A stretch of DNA of 64,000 bases from JALHOP01 sp964484195 (GTDB taxonomy: Bacteria > Myxococcota > XYA12-FULL-58-9 > JALHOP01): assembly GCA_964484195.1 (NCBI GenBank), contig CAZAER010000001.1, forward strand, positions 1,116,001-1,180,000, given 5' to 3'. The translations under genes and the position numbers were made by a program. Shown here in pieces: positions 39,198 to 48,532 of the stretch. How positions within the stretch are numbered: the stretch's first letter is position 1; every line of letters begins with the position of its first letter. The notes below the pieces were generated by a model. The model worked only from the letters and a program-made list of their open reading frames with translations, was not told the DNA's origin and searched no databases.

Positions 39198-40804
39198 CAG
39201 CGTTGGGGCACTCTCGCACGATGAATCACACCGGCCAAGTGCCGGAGATCGTCTTCCCGAATTCGCGTGGTGAGCACCGAACGCAAGCGCACGATGCCGG
39301 TCGGGCTCACAGTGCCATCGGCGTTGAGCATGTAGCGGCGAAGGATCCGGATCTGATCGGCGCGCGGCAGGTCGGCGACCTTCCGCAGGGAGCCATCGGG
39401 CTGCAGCAGCTCGCGATGGATTTCCGGCTGGTACTCGCGCAGATAGCGGGGCTCGAAGAGCTCGTCCGCCAAAACGGCGTAACGCATGCGGTCGTAGAGG
39501 TCGTCGCCCGCGTAGACGTCTTCGCCGAGGATCGCCCGGAGCTGTTCCGTGACATAGGTGAAGGCGAGCATCGGGTCGGCCATCTGGTCGATGACCGCGG
39601 CGCGAGCGAAGATCGGTTGCGACTGCGAGGCCAGCTCAGCGAGGAAAAAGCGAAACGCTGGCGTGTAACGCTGCAACGTCAACAGCGACTCGAGCGCCAT
39701 TTGCCGCGGGCTTGCATCGGGACGTTCCGCGAGCGCAAGCACGTAGAACCCACTCTGCAGGCGCACCATCTCGCGCAGGTGCGTGTAGGCGACGTGCTGG
39801 TAGACCTCGGCGGGATAATCACCCTCGGCCCGCTCACGCTCGAAACGCGCTCGCACCTCGGCGTCACCCGAGGTCCGCGGCAAGAGCTGCTCGTACGCGG
39901 CGTCGAATTCACCGCGCAGCTCGTCGCGCAGCCGCCGGTACTGGATGTCGTTGGCATCGGAGATGGGGTGCTGGAGAGGCTCGCCGTCGTTGATGGCAGT
40001 GGAGGTCTTCCAGGTGTGCGCGAACGCCATGGCGCGGTCGCGTAGCAGCCAGTCGTCGATGACCACGCCCTCGCGTCCCATGGCGAAGATGCCGGGGAAG
40101 GTGCTCCGCTCGATGCTCGCGCGGTAGGAATCGACGCTACGCTGCACCGGTGTCGCGAAGGTCGTTTGCACGTCGCGCGGGGCCATCCCCCAGAGATCGA
40201 CGTTGCGCTTGTCGTGCTCGACCCGCCGGCTCATCAACAGGTCGAAGGTGCGCTGCGAGTTGAGGAAGGTGATCGGTTGGACATCGACCCCATAACGCGT
40301 GCGCATGGCTTCGATGACGCGCGGGCTGGTGAGCACGTCCGCGATGGCTTGCAGCTCGAGATCGTCGTTCACGCGCTCGGGCAAGGTACAGACCGGCGCC
40401 TCGCCGGCGCAGAGATGCCGGCGCAGCTCGGCAAGCTTGGTATTGAAGTCGGCGAAGGCCCGTTCGTTGCGGGGTCCTTCGAGGGTGCGCTCGTAGAGCG
40501 CGATGGTGAGCTCGCGGAAGGCCCGCGCGGCGCTGCCGCGTGCGGTCACCGCATCGAAGTCGCGAACCCAATCGGTGTAGTTGGCAAGCAGAGCCGGGCT
40601 GTTGGCAAGGGACGTGTCCGGGACGAACGCCTGGGGAGCCGGCAACGTGAGCCCGAGATTCGGAGCGCCACCGACGGCAAGCTCGTGCGCGCGGGTCGAC
40701 ATGCCGACCCGCGGGGTACCAGCGGCAACCCCGGCCGCGGGGACGTCCGCACGCAGGACCGCCCCAGAAGTGCGCCCGATGGGCTCGATCGAAGGAAATG
40801 GCAT
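39197..40804 (-). CDS. Unknown protein with N-terminal IEP-G-R motif (paralogue B)
   Basis: A 535-residue paralogue of the gene at 31085-32740. It begins MPFPSIEPIGR, has a low-complexity stretch to about residue 70, then helical regions conserved between the two (GDYPAEVYQHVAYTHLRE, TEQLRAILGEDVYAGDDLY, LRKVADLPRADQIRILRRY). Two Cys (LCAGEAPVCTLPERV) are absent from paralogue A. No signal peptide or membrane segment. It is translationally coupled to the 38748-39197 gene. Function unknown. Confidence 0.75.
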   Translation of the reverse strand: MPFPSIEPIGRTSGAVLRADVPAAGVAAGTPRVGMSTRAHELAVGGAPNLGLTLPAPQAFVPDTSLANSPALLANYTDWVRDFDAVTARGSAARAFRELTIALYERTLEGPRNERAFADFNTKLAELRRHLCAGEAPVCTLPERVNDDLELQAIADVLTSPRVIEAMRTRYGVDVQPITFLNSQRTFDLLMSRRVEHDKRNVDLWGMAPRDVQTTFATPVQRSVDSYRASIERSTFPGIFAMGREGVVIDDWLLRDRAMAFAHTWKTSTAINDGEPLQHPISDANDIQYRRLRDELRGEFDAAYEQLLPRTSGDAEVRARFERERAEGDYPAEVYQHVAYTHLREMVRLQSGFYVLALAERPDASPRQMALESLLTLQRYTPAFRFFLAELASQSQPIFARAAVIDQMADPMLAFTYVTEQLRAILGEDVYAGDDLYDRMRYAVLADELFEPRYLREYQPEIHRELLQPDGSLRKVADLPRADQIRILRRYMLNADGTVSPTGIVRLRSVLTTRIREDDLRHLAGVIHRARVPQR

Positions 40805-40926
40805 TGTCCGCTAGCTTCGGCGGCCCGGGGCGAAGGTTGCGTTTCAGTGCAGCGACGCGCCTGCATTGCCCATGCGGATGGGGTCTTGCCTTGACTCGCG
40901 GGTCGCTGCGCGGGCAACGCAGGGTC

Positions 40927-41592
40927 ATGAGCGACATCTTGTTCAACCCAGCGATGTTGACGGTGCTCGTCATCGCCGTCGTCATCGGCTTCATGGTGCT
41001 CGGTCACTTCATGGAGAAGAGACGGAGCGAGAGCCTCAAAGCGTTCGCGAGCGGCAGGCGCTTCGAGTTCGCTGCAGCGGACACGAGCATGCTCGGTGGC
41101 ATCCCCTTCAAGACACTCGCGAAAGGGCGAAGCCAAGCCATCACCAACGTGATCCGAGGCACCCTCAACGACGTCGAGATCGTGCTCTGCGACTTCAAGT
41201 ACGTGACCGGCAGCGGAAAAAATCGAAGCACCAATCGTCGCTCGCTCTGCCTCTTGCGCACCCCCGGCCGCACCGCGCCGCCCTTCTTCGCGCGCCGCCA
41301 AATCGCCATCTTCGACGGCCTCGGAAAGCTCTTTGGCGGACAGGACATCAACTTCCCCGAGGATCCCTCCTTCTCCGACGCGTACGTGCTGCAGACCGCG
41401 GGCACCGAGACCGAGCTGCGCGACTTCATGATTCCCAAGGTGCGCGGCGCGTTCATCCGCTTGAAGGACCAACGCTTCACGGTGGAAAACATCGGAGACC
41501 AGCTGCTCATCGAGCACGGACGCAGGCTCAAGGTCGACCAGCTCGACAAGCTGATCACCGACGCCATGACCTTGCGGGCCTCCTGGTCGTAG
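40927..41592 (+). CDS. Membrane-anchored hypothetical protein
   Basis: A 221-residue protein from ATG 40927 (AGGG just upstream); the open frame extends to 40798 but the added residues look like non-coding translation. One N-terminal membrane segment (MLTVLVIAVVIGFMVLGHF) is followed by a soluble domain of about 180 residues, with FASGRRFEFAAADTSML and AFIRLKDQRFTVENIGDQL. The layout resembles proteins that expose a cytosolic domain from a short anchor. No family recognised. Confidence 0.65.
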   Translation: MSDILFNPAMLTVLVIAVVIGFMVLGHFMEKRRSESLKAFASGRRFEFAAADTSMLGGIPFKTLAKGRSQAITNVIRGTLNDVEIVLCDFKYVTGSGKNRSTNRRSLCLLRTPGRTAPPFFARRQIAIFDGLGKLFGGQDINFPEDPSFSDAYVLQTAGTETELRDFMIPKVRGAFIRLKDQRFTVENIGDQLLIEHGRRLKVDQLDKLITDAMTLRASWS

Positions 41593-41698
41593 CCTGTGGC
41601 ATAGGGCCTGCATTTCGTTGAGCTCAACGTGCTCTGCGCAGCCACATTGGCCCCGTTCTGGGCCACCCGGCGCCAGAGCCTCGACGAAAGGCCACACG

Positions 41699-41932
41699 AT
41701 GTTCTCCTTCATCTCTCCGCGTAGCACTCTGCTGGGCGTTGGTTTGCTCGCACTGACCTCCGCCGCGGTCAGCATCCCGCGCATCGTCCGTTCGCGCCGT
41801 GCTGCGGCTGCGGCCGCTTCGAAGAAGAACGCCGGCGCGTCGAAGAAGTCCGCTACTGGCTCACAGAAGAAAAACGCCGCGCGCCGCAAGGCGAAGAATG
41901 GCCGCGCGCAAAAACAAGCGAACGCGCACTAA
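41699..41932 (+). CDS. Small membrane-anchored Lys/Ala-rich protein
   Basis: A 77-residue protein from ATG 41699: hydrophobic N terminus (STLLGVGLLALTSAAVSIP) and a tail made almost entirely of Arg, Lys, Ala, Ser (RSRRAAAAAASKKNAGASKK and beyond), reminiscent of histone-H1-like basic tails. It might bind nucleic acid or acidic polymer at the membrane; this is conjecture. Low complexity makes the coding call moderate. Confidence 0.5.
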   Translation: MFSFISPRSTLLGVGLLALTSAAVSIPRIVRSRRAAAAAASKKNAGASKKSATGSQKKNAARRKAKNGRAQKQANAH

Positions 41933-41984
41933 CGTCCGAGCGCCGTCGTTGCATCGGTTCGAGGTCGGTGCCTAGAACCTGCTC

Positions 41985-43454
41985 GTGACCGACTCGACGG
42001 CGTCGAACGAGAACCTGACCGATCGCCTGCGACTCTTCGGAGTCGTGGCACTCGACGTGTCGCTCCTCGGCTGCGTCGTCCATATCGTGTCGGTGATCGC
42101 GCTGGCGGGCCCGGAGCAGCTGCTCGGACCTGCGCTCTACGTGCAGGTCGCAGGCTGTGTCTTCCCGCTCGCCACCTGGCTCCTGTGCAAGACGCCGCGC
42201 GGAACACGCTTCCTGCGCGTGCTCGAGGCAGTCACGCTGGTCGGCGCAGCGCTCTGCCTGATGCTGATGGGGCAGTTCCTCGCGCGCTACAACATGCCCG
42301 ACTTGAGCGGCGCCCACCCAGGCGCTATTGCCGCCGCGCGAGAGACCAACCTCGACCGATTCTCCGTCATAGCGGTCTACGCCACCGCCATGATTTACGT
42401 ATTGCGGTCGGCTCTCGTGCCCAGTCGCGCCGAGCGCACCGCTATCTTGGGGGTGCTCATCGGCATCACCATGCTTCTGGGACCTGTGTTCCCGTTCCAC
42501 GACGTGGCCTTCGAACGCAACGTCCGCATGGGCATCGCGACCTTCGCACTGTGGGCGCTCTCCGTCGCGGTTTGCGCGACGCTTTCGTCGGTCATCCACG
42601 GCTTGCGTAGGGAGATCGTCAAGGCACGCAAGCTCGGGCAATACACGCTCGGCGACAAGCTAGGCGAAGGCGGGATGGGCACGGTCTATCGCGCCTCCCA
42701 CGCTCTTTTGCGCCGCCCCACTGCAATCAAGCTGCTGCAGGAAGGGCGCGCGGGCAGCGACGCAGTGAAGCGCTTCGAGCGCGAGGTCCAGCTCACCTCA
42801 CAGCTCACGCATCCACACACCATCACCATCTACGACTACGGCCGCACGCCGGACGGCGTCTTCTATTACGCCATGGAGCTCTTGGACGGCGTGACTCTGC
42901 AAAACATCGTCGAGACGCAAGGCGCGCAGCCCGCGGCGCGTGTCGCGCACATCCTGGCGATGGTGGCCGGTGCGCTCTCCGAAGCGCATTCGCGCGGTCT
43001 CATCCACCGTGACATCAAGCCGGCGAACATCATTCTCGGCGAGCGCGGCGGTATCGCCGACTTTGCGAAGGTGCTCGACTTCGGTCTGGTTCGTGAAGTC
43101 GCCGACACCGGCTCGCCCGAGCTCACCATGGCTGGCAACATCGTCGGCACGCCGATGTATCTCGCTCCGGAGCTGATCCAAGGTGAGCCCGCGAGCGCGC
43201 AATCCGACCTCTATGCGCTCGGCGCCGTCGGCTACTTCATGGTCAGCGGCAACACCGTGTTCGACGGCAAGACGGTCGTCGAAATCTGCGCGCATCACCT
43301 CCACACGCAGCCGACTCCACCTTCAGAGCGTCTCGGCCAGCCCGTTCACGCTGGTCTCGAGGCCTTGCTCATGCAGTGCCTCGCCAAGGATCCCGGTGCG
43401 CGGCCCGCGAGCGCCAAGGCATTCGCCGCGTCTCTCGCAGGGCTTGGGCTCTAG
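41985..43454 (+). CDS. Membrane-anchored eukaryotic-type Ser/Thr protein kinase
   Basis: A 489-residue protein from a GTG start. Residues 1-210 hold about six hydrophobic segments; the kinase domain is C-terminal (about 220-487) and presumably cytosolic. All key motifs are present: GEGGMGTVYRA, Lys in TAIKLL, catalytic HRDIKPANI (H341, D343), DFG in VLDFGLV, and YLAPELI. The usual Pkn layout is kinase-first with a C-terminal anchor, so the multi-span N-terminal sensor-like region is less common. The last 132 bases overlap the opposite-strand membrane gene. Confidence 0.93.
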   Translation: MTDSTASNENLTDRLRLFGVVALDVSLLGCVVHIVSVIALAGPEQLLGPALYVQVAGCVFPLATWLLCKTPRGTRFLRVLEAVTLVGAALCLMLMGQFLARYNMPDLSGAHPGAIAAARETNLDRFSVIAVYATAMIYVLRSALVPSRAERTAILGVLIGITMLLGPVFPFHDVAFERNVRMGIATFALWALSVAVCATLSSVIHGLRREIVKARKLGQYTLGDKLGEGGMGTVYRASHALLRRPTAIKLLQEGRAGSDAVKRFEREVQLTSQLTHPHTITIYDYGRTPDGVFYYAMELLDGVTLQNIVETQGAQPAARVAHILAMVAGALSEAHSRGLIHRDIKPANIILGERGGIADFAKVLDFGLVREVADTGSPELTMAGNIVGTPMYLAPELIQGEPASAQSDLYALGAVGYFMVSGNTVFDGKTVVEICAHHLHTQPTPPSERLGQPVHAGLEALLMQCLAKDPGARPASAKAFAASLAGLGL

Positions 43455-44930
43455 ACCGCAATCGCGGACGAGCGCGAAAGCGCCCGAGACGGCGACCGGC
43501 GCGCACATCGCTAGCGCTTTCTCGACCGAGCTACCTTCGGCAAACAAGTACTCGCAACTGGTAACGCGCGGCTCGTCCATATTGCCGCGGCAATCCGGCG
43601 TTAGGGCGCGAATGGGAATGTGTTTGCCCGAGAACACGGCACCGTCGTAGCCGGCCCGAGTCGCGAGGTAGTATCCATGAATGTGCAAGAGCTGCGGTGG
43701 CCAGGCTTCGCCGAAACGGCCGTCGCGTGAAGCCACGGCGAGTCGTGCACCGTCCGGGATAGCCGCGAGCACCGGCTCGGCGCGGCGCACTTCCCGATCG
43801 TAATCGGCAAAGAACCCCAACATGGCGACGACATATCCGCCGACCAGCAGAGGCTGGGTGAGCTCACGCCAGCGCGGCTGGCCGCCACGATCGATGGTCA
43901 AGAGCGCGACTACGCCGACCTCCGCCACGAAAAACAGGCGGACGTTGAAAGCCCAGATGAAGTCGCCGCCGGCCTCCATCGCCATGGGGGTCGCCGCATA
44001 GGCAAGAACGGCCAGCAGCGCGAACGCGCGCATCATGCGCATGACCGGCTCCGCCACCGCGCCACGGCGCTCGTGCATGACCGCGAGCAGCGCCGCGCCG
44101 CCGAGGAAGGCGACGTGCGATGCGAGCCCTACCCCGCGATCGAAGACTCCGAACTGCGCAACGACATGGCGCCAGAAGATGGATAGCCCTTCGTATTGCA
44201 CGCTGAAGGCGTGATCTTCGTGTGGCGCAACGATGCGGGTGAGCACGATGGGCAAGAGAGGCAACAAGCTCACGGCGCCAATCAGAACGCTATCACGGAC
44301 GATTCGCCGGTCCCGTGTCATCCACATCGAGACCAGGGCGCAGGCCCAAGGAATGATCAGGGCAATGTGGGTGAGCATCAACAACAGACCAGCAGCGCCG
44401 GCCGCAATCACGGACCTCTTCTCACCGCGGGCCAGAGCCACGAGCTCACCGAGCCCGAAGAGATAGACCGGGACACCGACGAGAGTCGGCAAGAAGCCCC
44501 AGAAGAAGATCATGCCGTAGGTGAGAAACACCGCCACCGTCCCGGCCCACCACGGCGCCGATAGAACGCGAAACAGTCGATTCGCCGACAGGACAGTGGC
44601 GATAGCGACGGTGGTGCAGAAGAGCTTCGCAGCAACGAGCGGTCCGCAGACCGCGACCAACGGCGCCAGCACCACGTAGACCAGGTAATACGGAAACGGC
44701 TGCACGTTGATGGCGTAGAATTGAGCCGTCACCGGGTCACCGGCGACGAGCTTCGCCAAGATGTTCGCGATGGCGAGATGGCTCGGCAGGTCGGTGCCGG
44801 GGACGTAGCGCACCGTCCACAAGGGCAAGACCGTCGCGACCAGCGTTGCCACCAGCATCGAAGCGCGAGCACGCTCGGCGGACAGCGCAAACGTAGGCGC
44901 CAGGTCACGAGCGCGGGCGAAGGTCGACAT
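43323..44930 (-). CDS. Polytopic membrane protein, GT-C glycosyltransferase-like
   Basis: A 535-residue protein with about ten membrane segments. After the first segment comes YVPGTDLPSHLAIANIL; an Asp at this loop is typical of GT-C fold glycosyltransferases that use polyprenyl-phosphate sugars. A soluble domain of about 150 residues follows the last membrane segment (from about 385) with several Cys. The C-terminal 44 residues are encoded antisense to the kinase gene, so the true end may be as given or the tail may be non-conserved. The family call is tentative. Confidence 0.7.
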   Translation of the reverse strand: MSTFARARDLAPTFALSAERARASMLVATLVATVLPLWTVRYVPGTDLPSHLAIANILAKLVAGDPVTAQFYAINVQPFPYYLVYVVLAPLVAVCGPLVAAKLFCTTVAIATVLSANRLFRVLSAPWWAGTVAVFLTYGMIFFWGFLPTLVGVPVYLFGLGELVALARGEKRSVIAAGAAGLLLMLTHIALIIPWACALVSMWMTRDRRIVRDSVLIGAVSLLPLLPIVLTRIVAPHEDHAFSVQYEGLSIFWRHVVAQFGVFDRGVGLASHVAFLGGAALLAVMHERRGAVAEPVMRMMRAFALLAVLAYAATPMAMEAGGDFIWAFNVRLFFVAEVGVVALLTIDRGGQPRWRELTQPLLVGGYVVAMLGFFADYDREVRRAEPVLAAIPDGARLAVASRDGRFGEAWPPQLLHIHGYYLATRAGYDGAVFSGKHIPIRALTPDCRGNMDEPRVTSCEYLFAEGSSVEKALAMCAPVAVSGAFALVRDCGLEPKPCERRGECLGARGPRTGILGEALHEQGLETSVNGLAETL

Positions 44931-44959
44931 CGGGCAGCGCTTGTAGCAAATGAGCCCCC

Positions 44960-45442
44960 ATGGTCGACAAGGCCGAGATCAAGAAGCGCATCCTGGAAGC
45001 GCTGGATGCGACCCGAGCAACCTTGGTGGACGCCCAGAAGTCGTCCCAGGAAGCGGCGACCCACGAAGAGAACCGAGCCGAGAGCGACAAGGACATGCGC
45101 TCGACGGAGGTGTCGTACCTGGCGCGGGGCCAGGCCATGCGGGTGCAAGCCCTCGAGGCCGAGCGTGCCCGGGTCGCGGCCATGCCCATCATGTCCTTCG
45201 CCGCCGACGCCGCGGTGGCGGCCTCCGCGCTCGTGCTCATCGCCGACGCCCAAGGCAAACGTCGTGTCTTCATCGCGCCCGGCGGCGGTGGCCAGCGCAT
45301 CAGTCTCGGGAGCGAGACCATCGACATCGTGACGCCCTCCTCCCCACTGGGCGAAGCGCTCGTCGGCGCCTATGCCGGCGACGACCTCACGGTCGAAAAG
45401 GGCGGTCGCGACGAAGAGCTCGCCATCGTCGCGGTCGAGTAG
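44960..45442 (+). CDS. GreA/GreB C-terminal family transcription factor-like protein
   Basis: A 160-residue protein. The N-terminal half is a helical coiled coil with acidic residues at the putative tip (THEENRAESDKDMRSTEVSY), and the C-terminal half is a GreA/GreB-type FKBP-like domain: FIAPGGGGQRISLGSETIDI, then SPLGEALVGAYAGDDLTVEK. Gre factors enter the RNA polymerase secondary channel and stimulate cleavage of backtracked transcripts; this subgroup is little studied. The UvrA-like gene starts four bases after its stop, so the pair is almost certainly one operon. Confidence 0.8.
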   Translation: MVDKAEIKKRILEALDATRATLVDAQKSSQEAATHEENRAESDKDMRSTEVSYLARGQAMRVQALEAERARVAAMPIMSFAADAAVAASALVLIADAQGKRRVFIAPGGGGQRISLGSETIDIVTPSSPLGEALVGAYAGDDLTVEKGGRDEELAIVAVE

Positions 45443-45446
45443 CACC

Positions 45447-47957
45447 GTGCCGACCGTGTCCACCAAAGCAGTCGTTCAGGTCCGCGGTGCGCGCGAGCAC
45501 AATCTCAAGGACGTCGACCTCGACATTCCGCGCGACGCCCTCGTCGTGTTCACCGGCGTCTCCGGATCGGGCAAGTCGTCCCTCGCCTTCGGTACGCTCT
45601 ACGCCGAGGCGCAGCGCCGCTACCTCGAGTCGGTCTCGCCCTACGCTCGCCGTCTGTTCCAGCAGATGCCGGTCCCCGAGGTCGATGCGATCGACGGCTT
45701 ACCGCCGGCGGTCGCTCTGCAACAGCAGCGTGGCGGCACCACCGCGCGCTCGTCGGTCGGCAGCGTGACCACCCTGTCGAGCTTGCTGCGCATGCTCTAC
45801 TCGCGCGCCGGCGACTACCCGAAAGACGCCCCTCGCCTCGAGGCCGAAGCGTTCTCCCCCAACACCCCGAGCGGCGCCTGTCCGCGCTGCCATGGCCTCG
45901 GTCGCCTCTATGACGCCACCGAGGAATCGATGGTGCCCGACCCCGACCTTTCGATTCGCGAGCGTGCCATCGCCGCCTGGCCCCCGGCCTGGCACGGGCA
46001 GAACCAGCGCGATATCGTCACGACGCTCGGCTACGACATCGATACGCCATGGCGGAAGCTCGCCAAGAAGGACCGTGACTGGCTGCTGTTCACCGACGAG
46101 CAGCCGGTCGCGCCGGTGTTCGCCGGGTACGAACCCCACGAGGTGCGCCGCGCGCTCAAGCGCAAGGAAGAGCCCAGCTACATGGGCACCTTCATCGGCG
46201 CGCGCAAATACGTGCTGCAAACCTTCGCCACGACCCAGAGCGCGCTGATGAAGAAGCGCGTGGCGCGTTACATCGTCGGCGCCGATTGCAACCTTTGCGA
46301 AGGCAAGCGGCTCGGTCGGGCCGCGCTTGCCGTCAGCTTCGCGGGGCGCGACATCATGGAAACGTCGCGGCTCACCCTCGAGGAGTTGCACGCACTGTTC
46401 GCTCGTCAGGCCAAGGCCGCCGCAGCGGACGACTCGCGTCTCGTGGTGCGCCGCATCGCCGACGACATGGTCGGCCGGCTCGCGAGCCTGCTCGACCTGG
46501 GGCTCGGCTATCTCACGCTCGACCGCGGCACGCCGACGCTCTCTCCGGGAGAGTTGCAACGTTTGCGCATCGCCACTCAGGCGCGGGCCAACCTCTTTGG
46601 CGTTGTCTACGTGCTCGACGAGCCGACGGCCGGCCTGCACCCCGCCGATACGCAAGCGCTCCTCCGTGCCCTGGCGGCCCTCAAGGACGCGGGGAACTCG
46701 TTGTTCGTCGTCGAGCACTCGGTGGACGTCATCGAGCGCGCCGATTGGGTCGTGGACGTCGGCCCGGCCGCCGGCGAGCATGGGGGACGCATCCTCTATA
46801 GCGGCCCACTGGCGGGCTTGCGCGACGTCAGCGGTTCGCAGACCGCGAAGTTCGTGTTTAGGAAACGCTCCGTCGCGGCGCGAGCTCGCCGCAATCCCGA
46901 GCGCTGGCTCGAGCTCCAAGGCGTCAGCCGCAACAACCTCCACGACCTCACCGCCAGGTTCCCGCTCGGCCTCATGACCGCGGTGACCGGTGTCTCGGGC
47001 TCGGGAAAATCGAGCTTGGTCTCGCAAGCCCTCGTCGACATCGTTAGGGACCACCTCGGTGTACCCGCCGAGGAAGAGAGGGAAGACGAGCTGCTCCCCG
47101 CGCTCGAAACTGCGGCGCTGCAGCCGACGCTCGGACGCATCACCGCCGGGGCCGCCGAGGTACGTCGCCTAGTCATCGTCGACCAGAAGCCGATTGGCCG
47201 CACGCCGCGCTCGAGCCTCGCGACCTACACCGGCCTGTTCGATCATGTGCGCAAGCTCTTCGCCAAGACCAAGCTCGCGAAAGCACGCCGCTACGACGCC
47301 GGCCGCTTCTCGTTCAACGTCGGCAAGGGGCGCTGCGCGACGTGCTCCGGCGAGGGCTTCGTCATGGTGGAGCTCCTGTTCTTGCCGAGCGTCTATGCCC
47401 CCTGCCCGACCTGCCACGGCGCGCGCTACAACGAAGCGACCCTCGAGGTAACGCATGCGGGCAAGAACATCGCCGACATCCTGCGCATGACCGTCGACGA
47501 GGCGTTCGCCTTCTTCGACGACGAGCCGACGATTCGCCACGCCCTGGGCGTCGTCCGCGATGTCGGACTCGGCTATATCCGCCTCGGCCAACCGGCAACC
47601 GAGCTCTCGGGCGGCGAAGCTCAGCGCGTGAAGCTTGCCACCGAGCTGCAGCGCGAAGGCCGTGGCGGCACCCTCTTCGTGCTCGACGAGCCCACGACCG
47701 GCCTACATCCCAGCGACGTCGAGAAGCTGCTGCGCGAGCTCGATCGTTTGGTCTCCGCCGGCAACACCGTCGTGCTCGTCGAGCACGACATGCAAGTGAT
47801 CGCCGCCTGCGACTGGGTCATCGACATGGGCCCTGGAGCCGGCGCGAAAGGCGGTGCGGTGGTGGCGGCGGGGACGCCGGAGCACATTGCGAAGTCGCGC
47901 AAGAGCAAGACCGGTCCCTATCTCGATGTATTCCTCGCGGAGGCCCGGCATGACTGA
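45447..47957 (+). CDS. UvrA2-type ABC ATPase (UvrA homologue lacking the UvrB-binding domain)
   Basis: An 836-residue DNA-repair-type ATPase from GTG 45447. Walker A in GVSGSGKSSLAF (37-48), a first signature TLSPGELQRLRIAT (Pro in place of the usual Gly), the second Walker A TAVTGVSGSGKSSLV, second signature ELSGGEAQRVKLAT and both DEPT Walker B motifs. The zinc module GRCATCSGEGF...YAPCPTCHG is intact. The UvrB-binding domain is absent: only about 20 residues join LLRMLYSRAG to SGACPRCHGLG, and the first zinc finger has lost one CxxC. UvrA2 proteins bind damaged DNA and are linked to tolerance of DNA-damaging drugs. A membrane protein gene overlaps its end by eight bases. Confidence 0.9.
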   Translation: MPTVSTKAVVQVRGAREHNLKDVDLDIPRDALVVFTGVSGSGKSSLAFGTLYAEAQRRYLESVSPYARRLFQQMPVPEVDAIDGLPPAVALQQQRGGTTARSSVGSVTTLSSLLRMLYSRAGDYPKDAPRLEAEAFSPNTPSGACPRCHGLGRLYDATEESMVPDPDLSIRERAIAAWPPAWHGQNQRDIVTTLGYDIDTPWRKLAKKDRDWLLFTDEQPVAPVFAGYEPHEVRRALKRKEEPSYMGTFIGARKYVLQTFATTQSALMKKRVARYIVGADCNLCEGKRLGRAALAVSFAGRDIMETSRLTLEELHALFARQAKAAAADDSRLVVRRIADDMVGRLASLLDLGLGYLTLDRGTPTLSPGELQRLRIATQARANLFGVVYVLDEPTAGLHPADTQALLRALAALKDAGNSLFVVEHSVDVIERADWVVDVGPAAGEHGGRILYSGPLAGLRDVSGSQTAKFVFRKRSVAARARRNPERWLELQGVSRNNLHDLTARFPLGLMTAVTGVSGSGKSSLVSQALVDIVRDHLGVPAEEEREDELLPALETAALQPTLGRITAGAAEVRRLVIVDQKPIGRTPRSSLATYTGLFDHVRKLFAKTKLAKARRYDAGRFSFNVGKGRCATCSGEGFVMVELLFLPSVYAPCPTCHGARYNEATLEVTHAGKNIADILRMTVDEAFAFFDDEPTIRHALGVVRDVGLGYIRLGQPATELSGGEAQRVKLATELQREGRGGTLFVLDEPTTGLHPSDVEKLLRELDRLVSAGNTVVLVEHDMQVIAACDWVIDMGPGAGAKGGAVVAAGTPEHIAKSRKSKTGPYLDVFLAEARHD

Positions 47958-48468
47958 CGAGACGCCCCGAAAATGGAGCTGGACGACGCCCTTCCGGGTC
48001 GTGGCCCAGATCCTCTTCGCGCCAATCGTCCTTTTCGAAGAGTGGGGTTGGGAGCCGCTGCAACGAGCCTTCGGCTGGCTCGTCCGCCATAGCCCACTCG
48101 CTGCCCTCGAGCGCGGTATCGCGAGCCTCCCACCGTATGGCGCGCTCGCGACCTATGCGACCCCTGCGCTAGCCCTCTTGCCGGTGAAGCTGGCGGCATT
48201 GAGGCTCATGGCTCTCGGCCATCCGATGCTCGGCCTCGCGGTCATCGCCGGCGCCAAGGTCGTGGGCACCGCCGTCGTGGCGCGTCTCTTCCACCTCACC
48301 AAGCCCAAGCTCCTCGAGATCCCCTGGTTCAACCGCTTGTATACGTGGTGGGTCCCCTGGAAGGCCGCCATCGTGGACGCCGTCAACGGGCTTGCCCTGG
48401 TGAGGGTCACCAAGGCCCTGGCCAAGCGAACGCGCGCCATGGTCGCCGGGTGGTTTCGCCGGCGCTAA
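47950..48468 (+). CDS. Hypothetical membrane-associated protein
   Basis: A 172-residue protein from ATG 47950, inside the last codons of the UvrA2 gene. N-terminal amphipathic and aromatic region (KWSWTTPFRVVAQILF), a central hydrophobic stretch (ALATYATPALALLPVKLAAL) and a second one (HPMLGLAVIAGAKVVGTAVV), ending in a basic tail. No family recognised. The overlap implies translational coupling with UvrA2. Confidence 0.65.
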   Translation: MTDETPRKWSWTTPFRVVAQILFAPIVLFEEWGWEPLQRAFGWLVRHSPLAALERGIASLPPYGALATYATPALALLPVKLAALRLMALGHPMLGLAVIAGAKVVGTAVVARLFHLTKPKLLEIPWFNRLYTWWVPWKAAIVDAVNGLALVRVTKALAKRTRAMVAGWFRRR

Positions 48469-48532
48469 ATCCCGAGGGTCAGGGGCGGCACCGATGTGGG
48501 GGGAGGTGGCTCGAGCGGATCCGGGTTGCGGC

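Noticed and set aside
45447..47957. Drug-exporting ABC transporter
   Set aside because: UvrA-type zinc modules, the split ATPase layout and absence of membrane segments identify it as a UvrA homologue.
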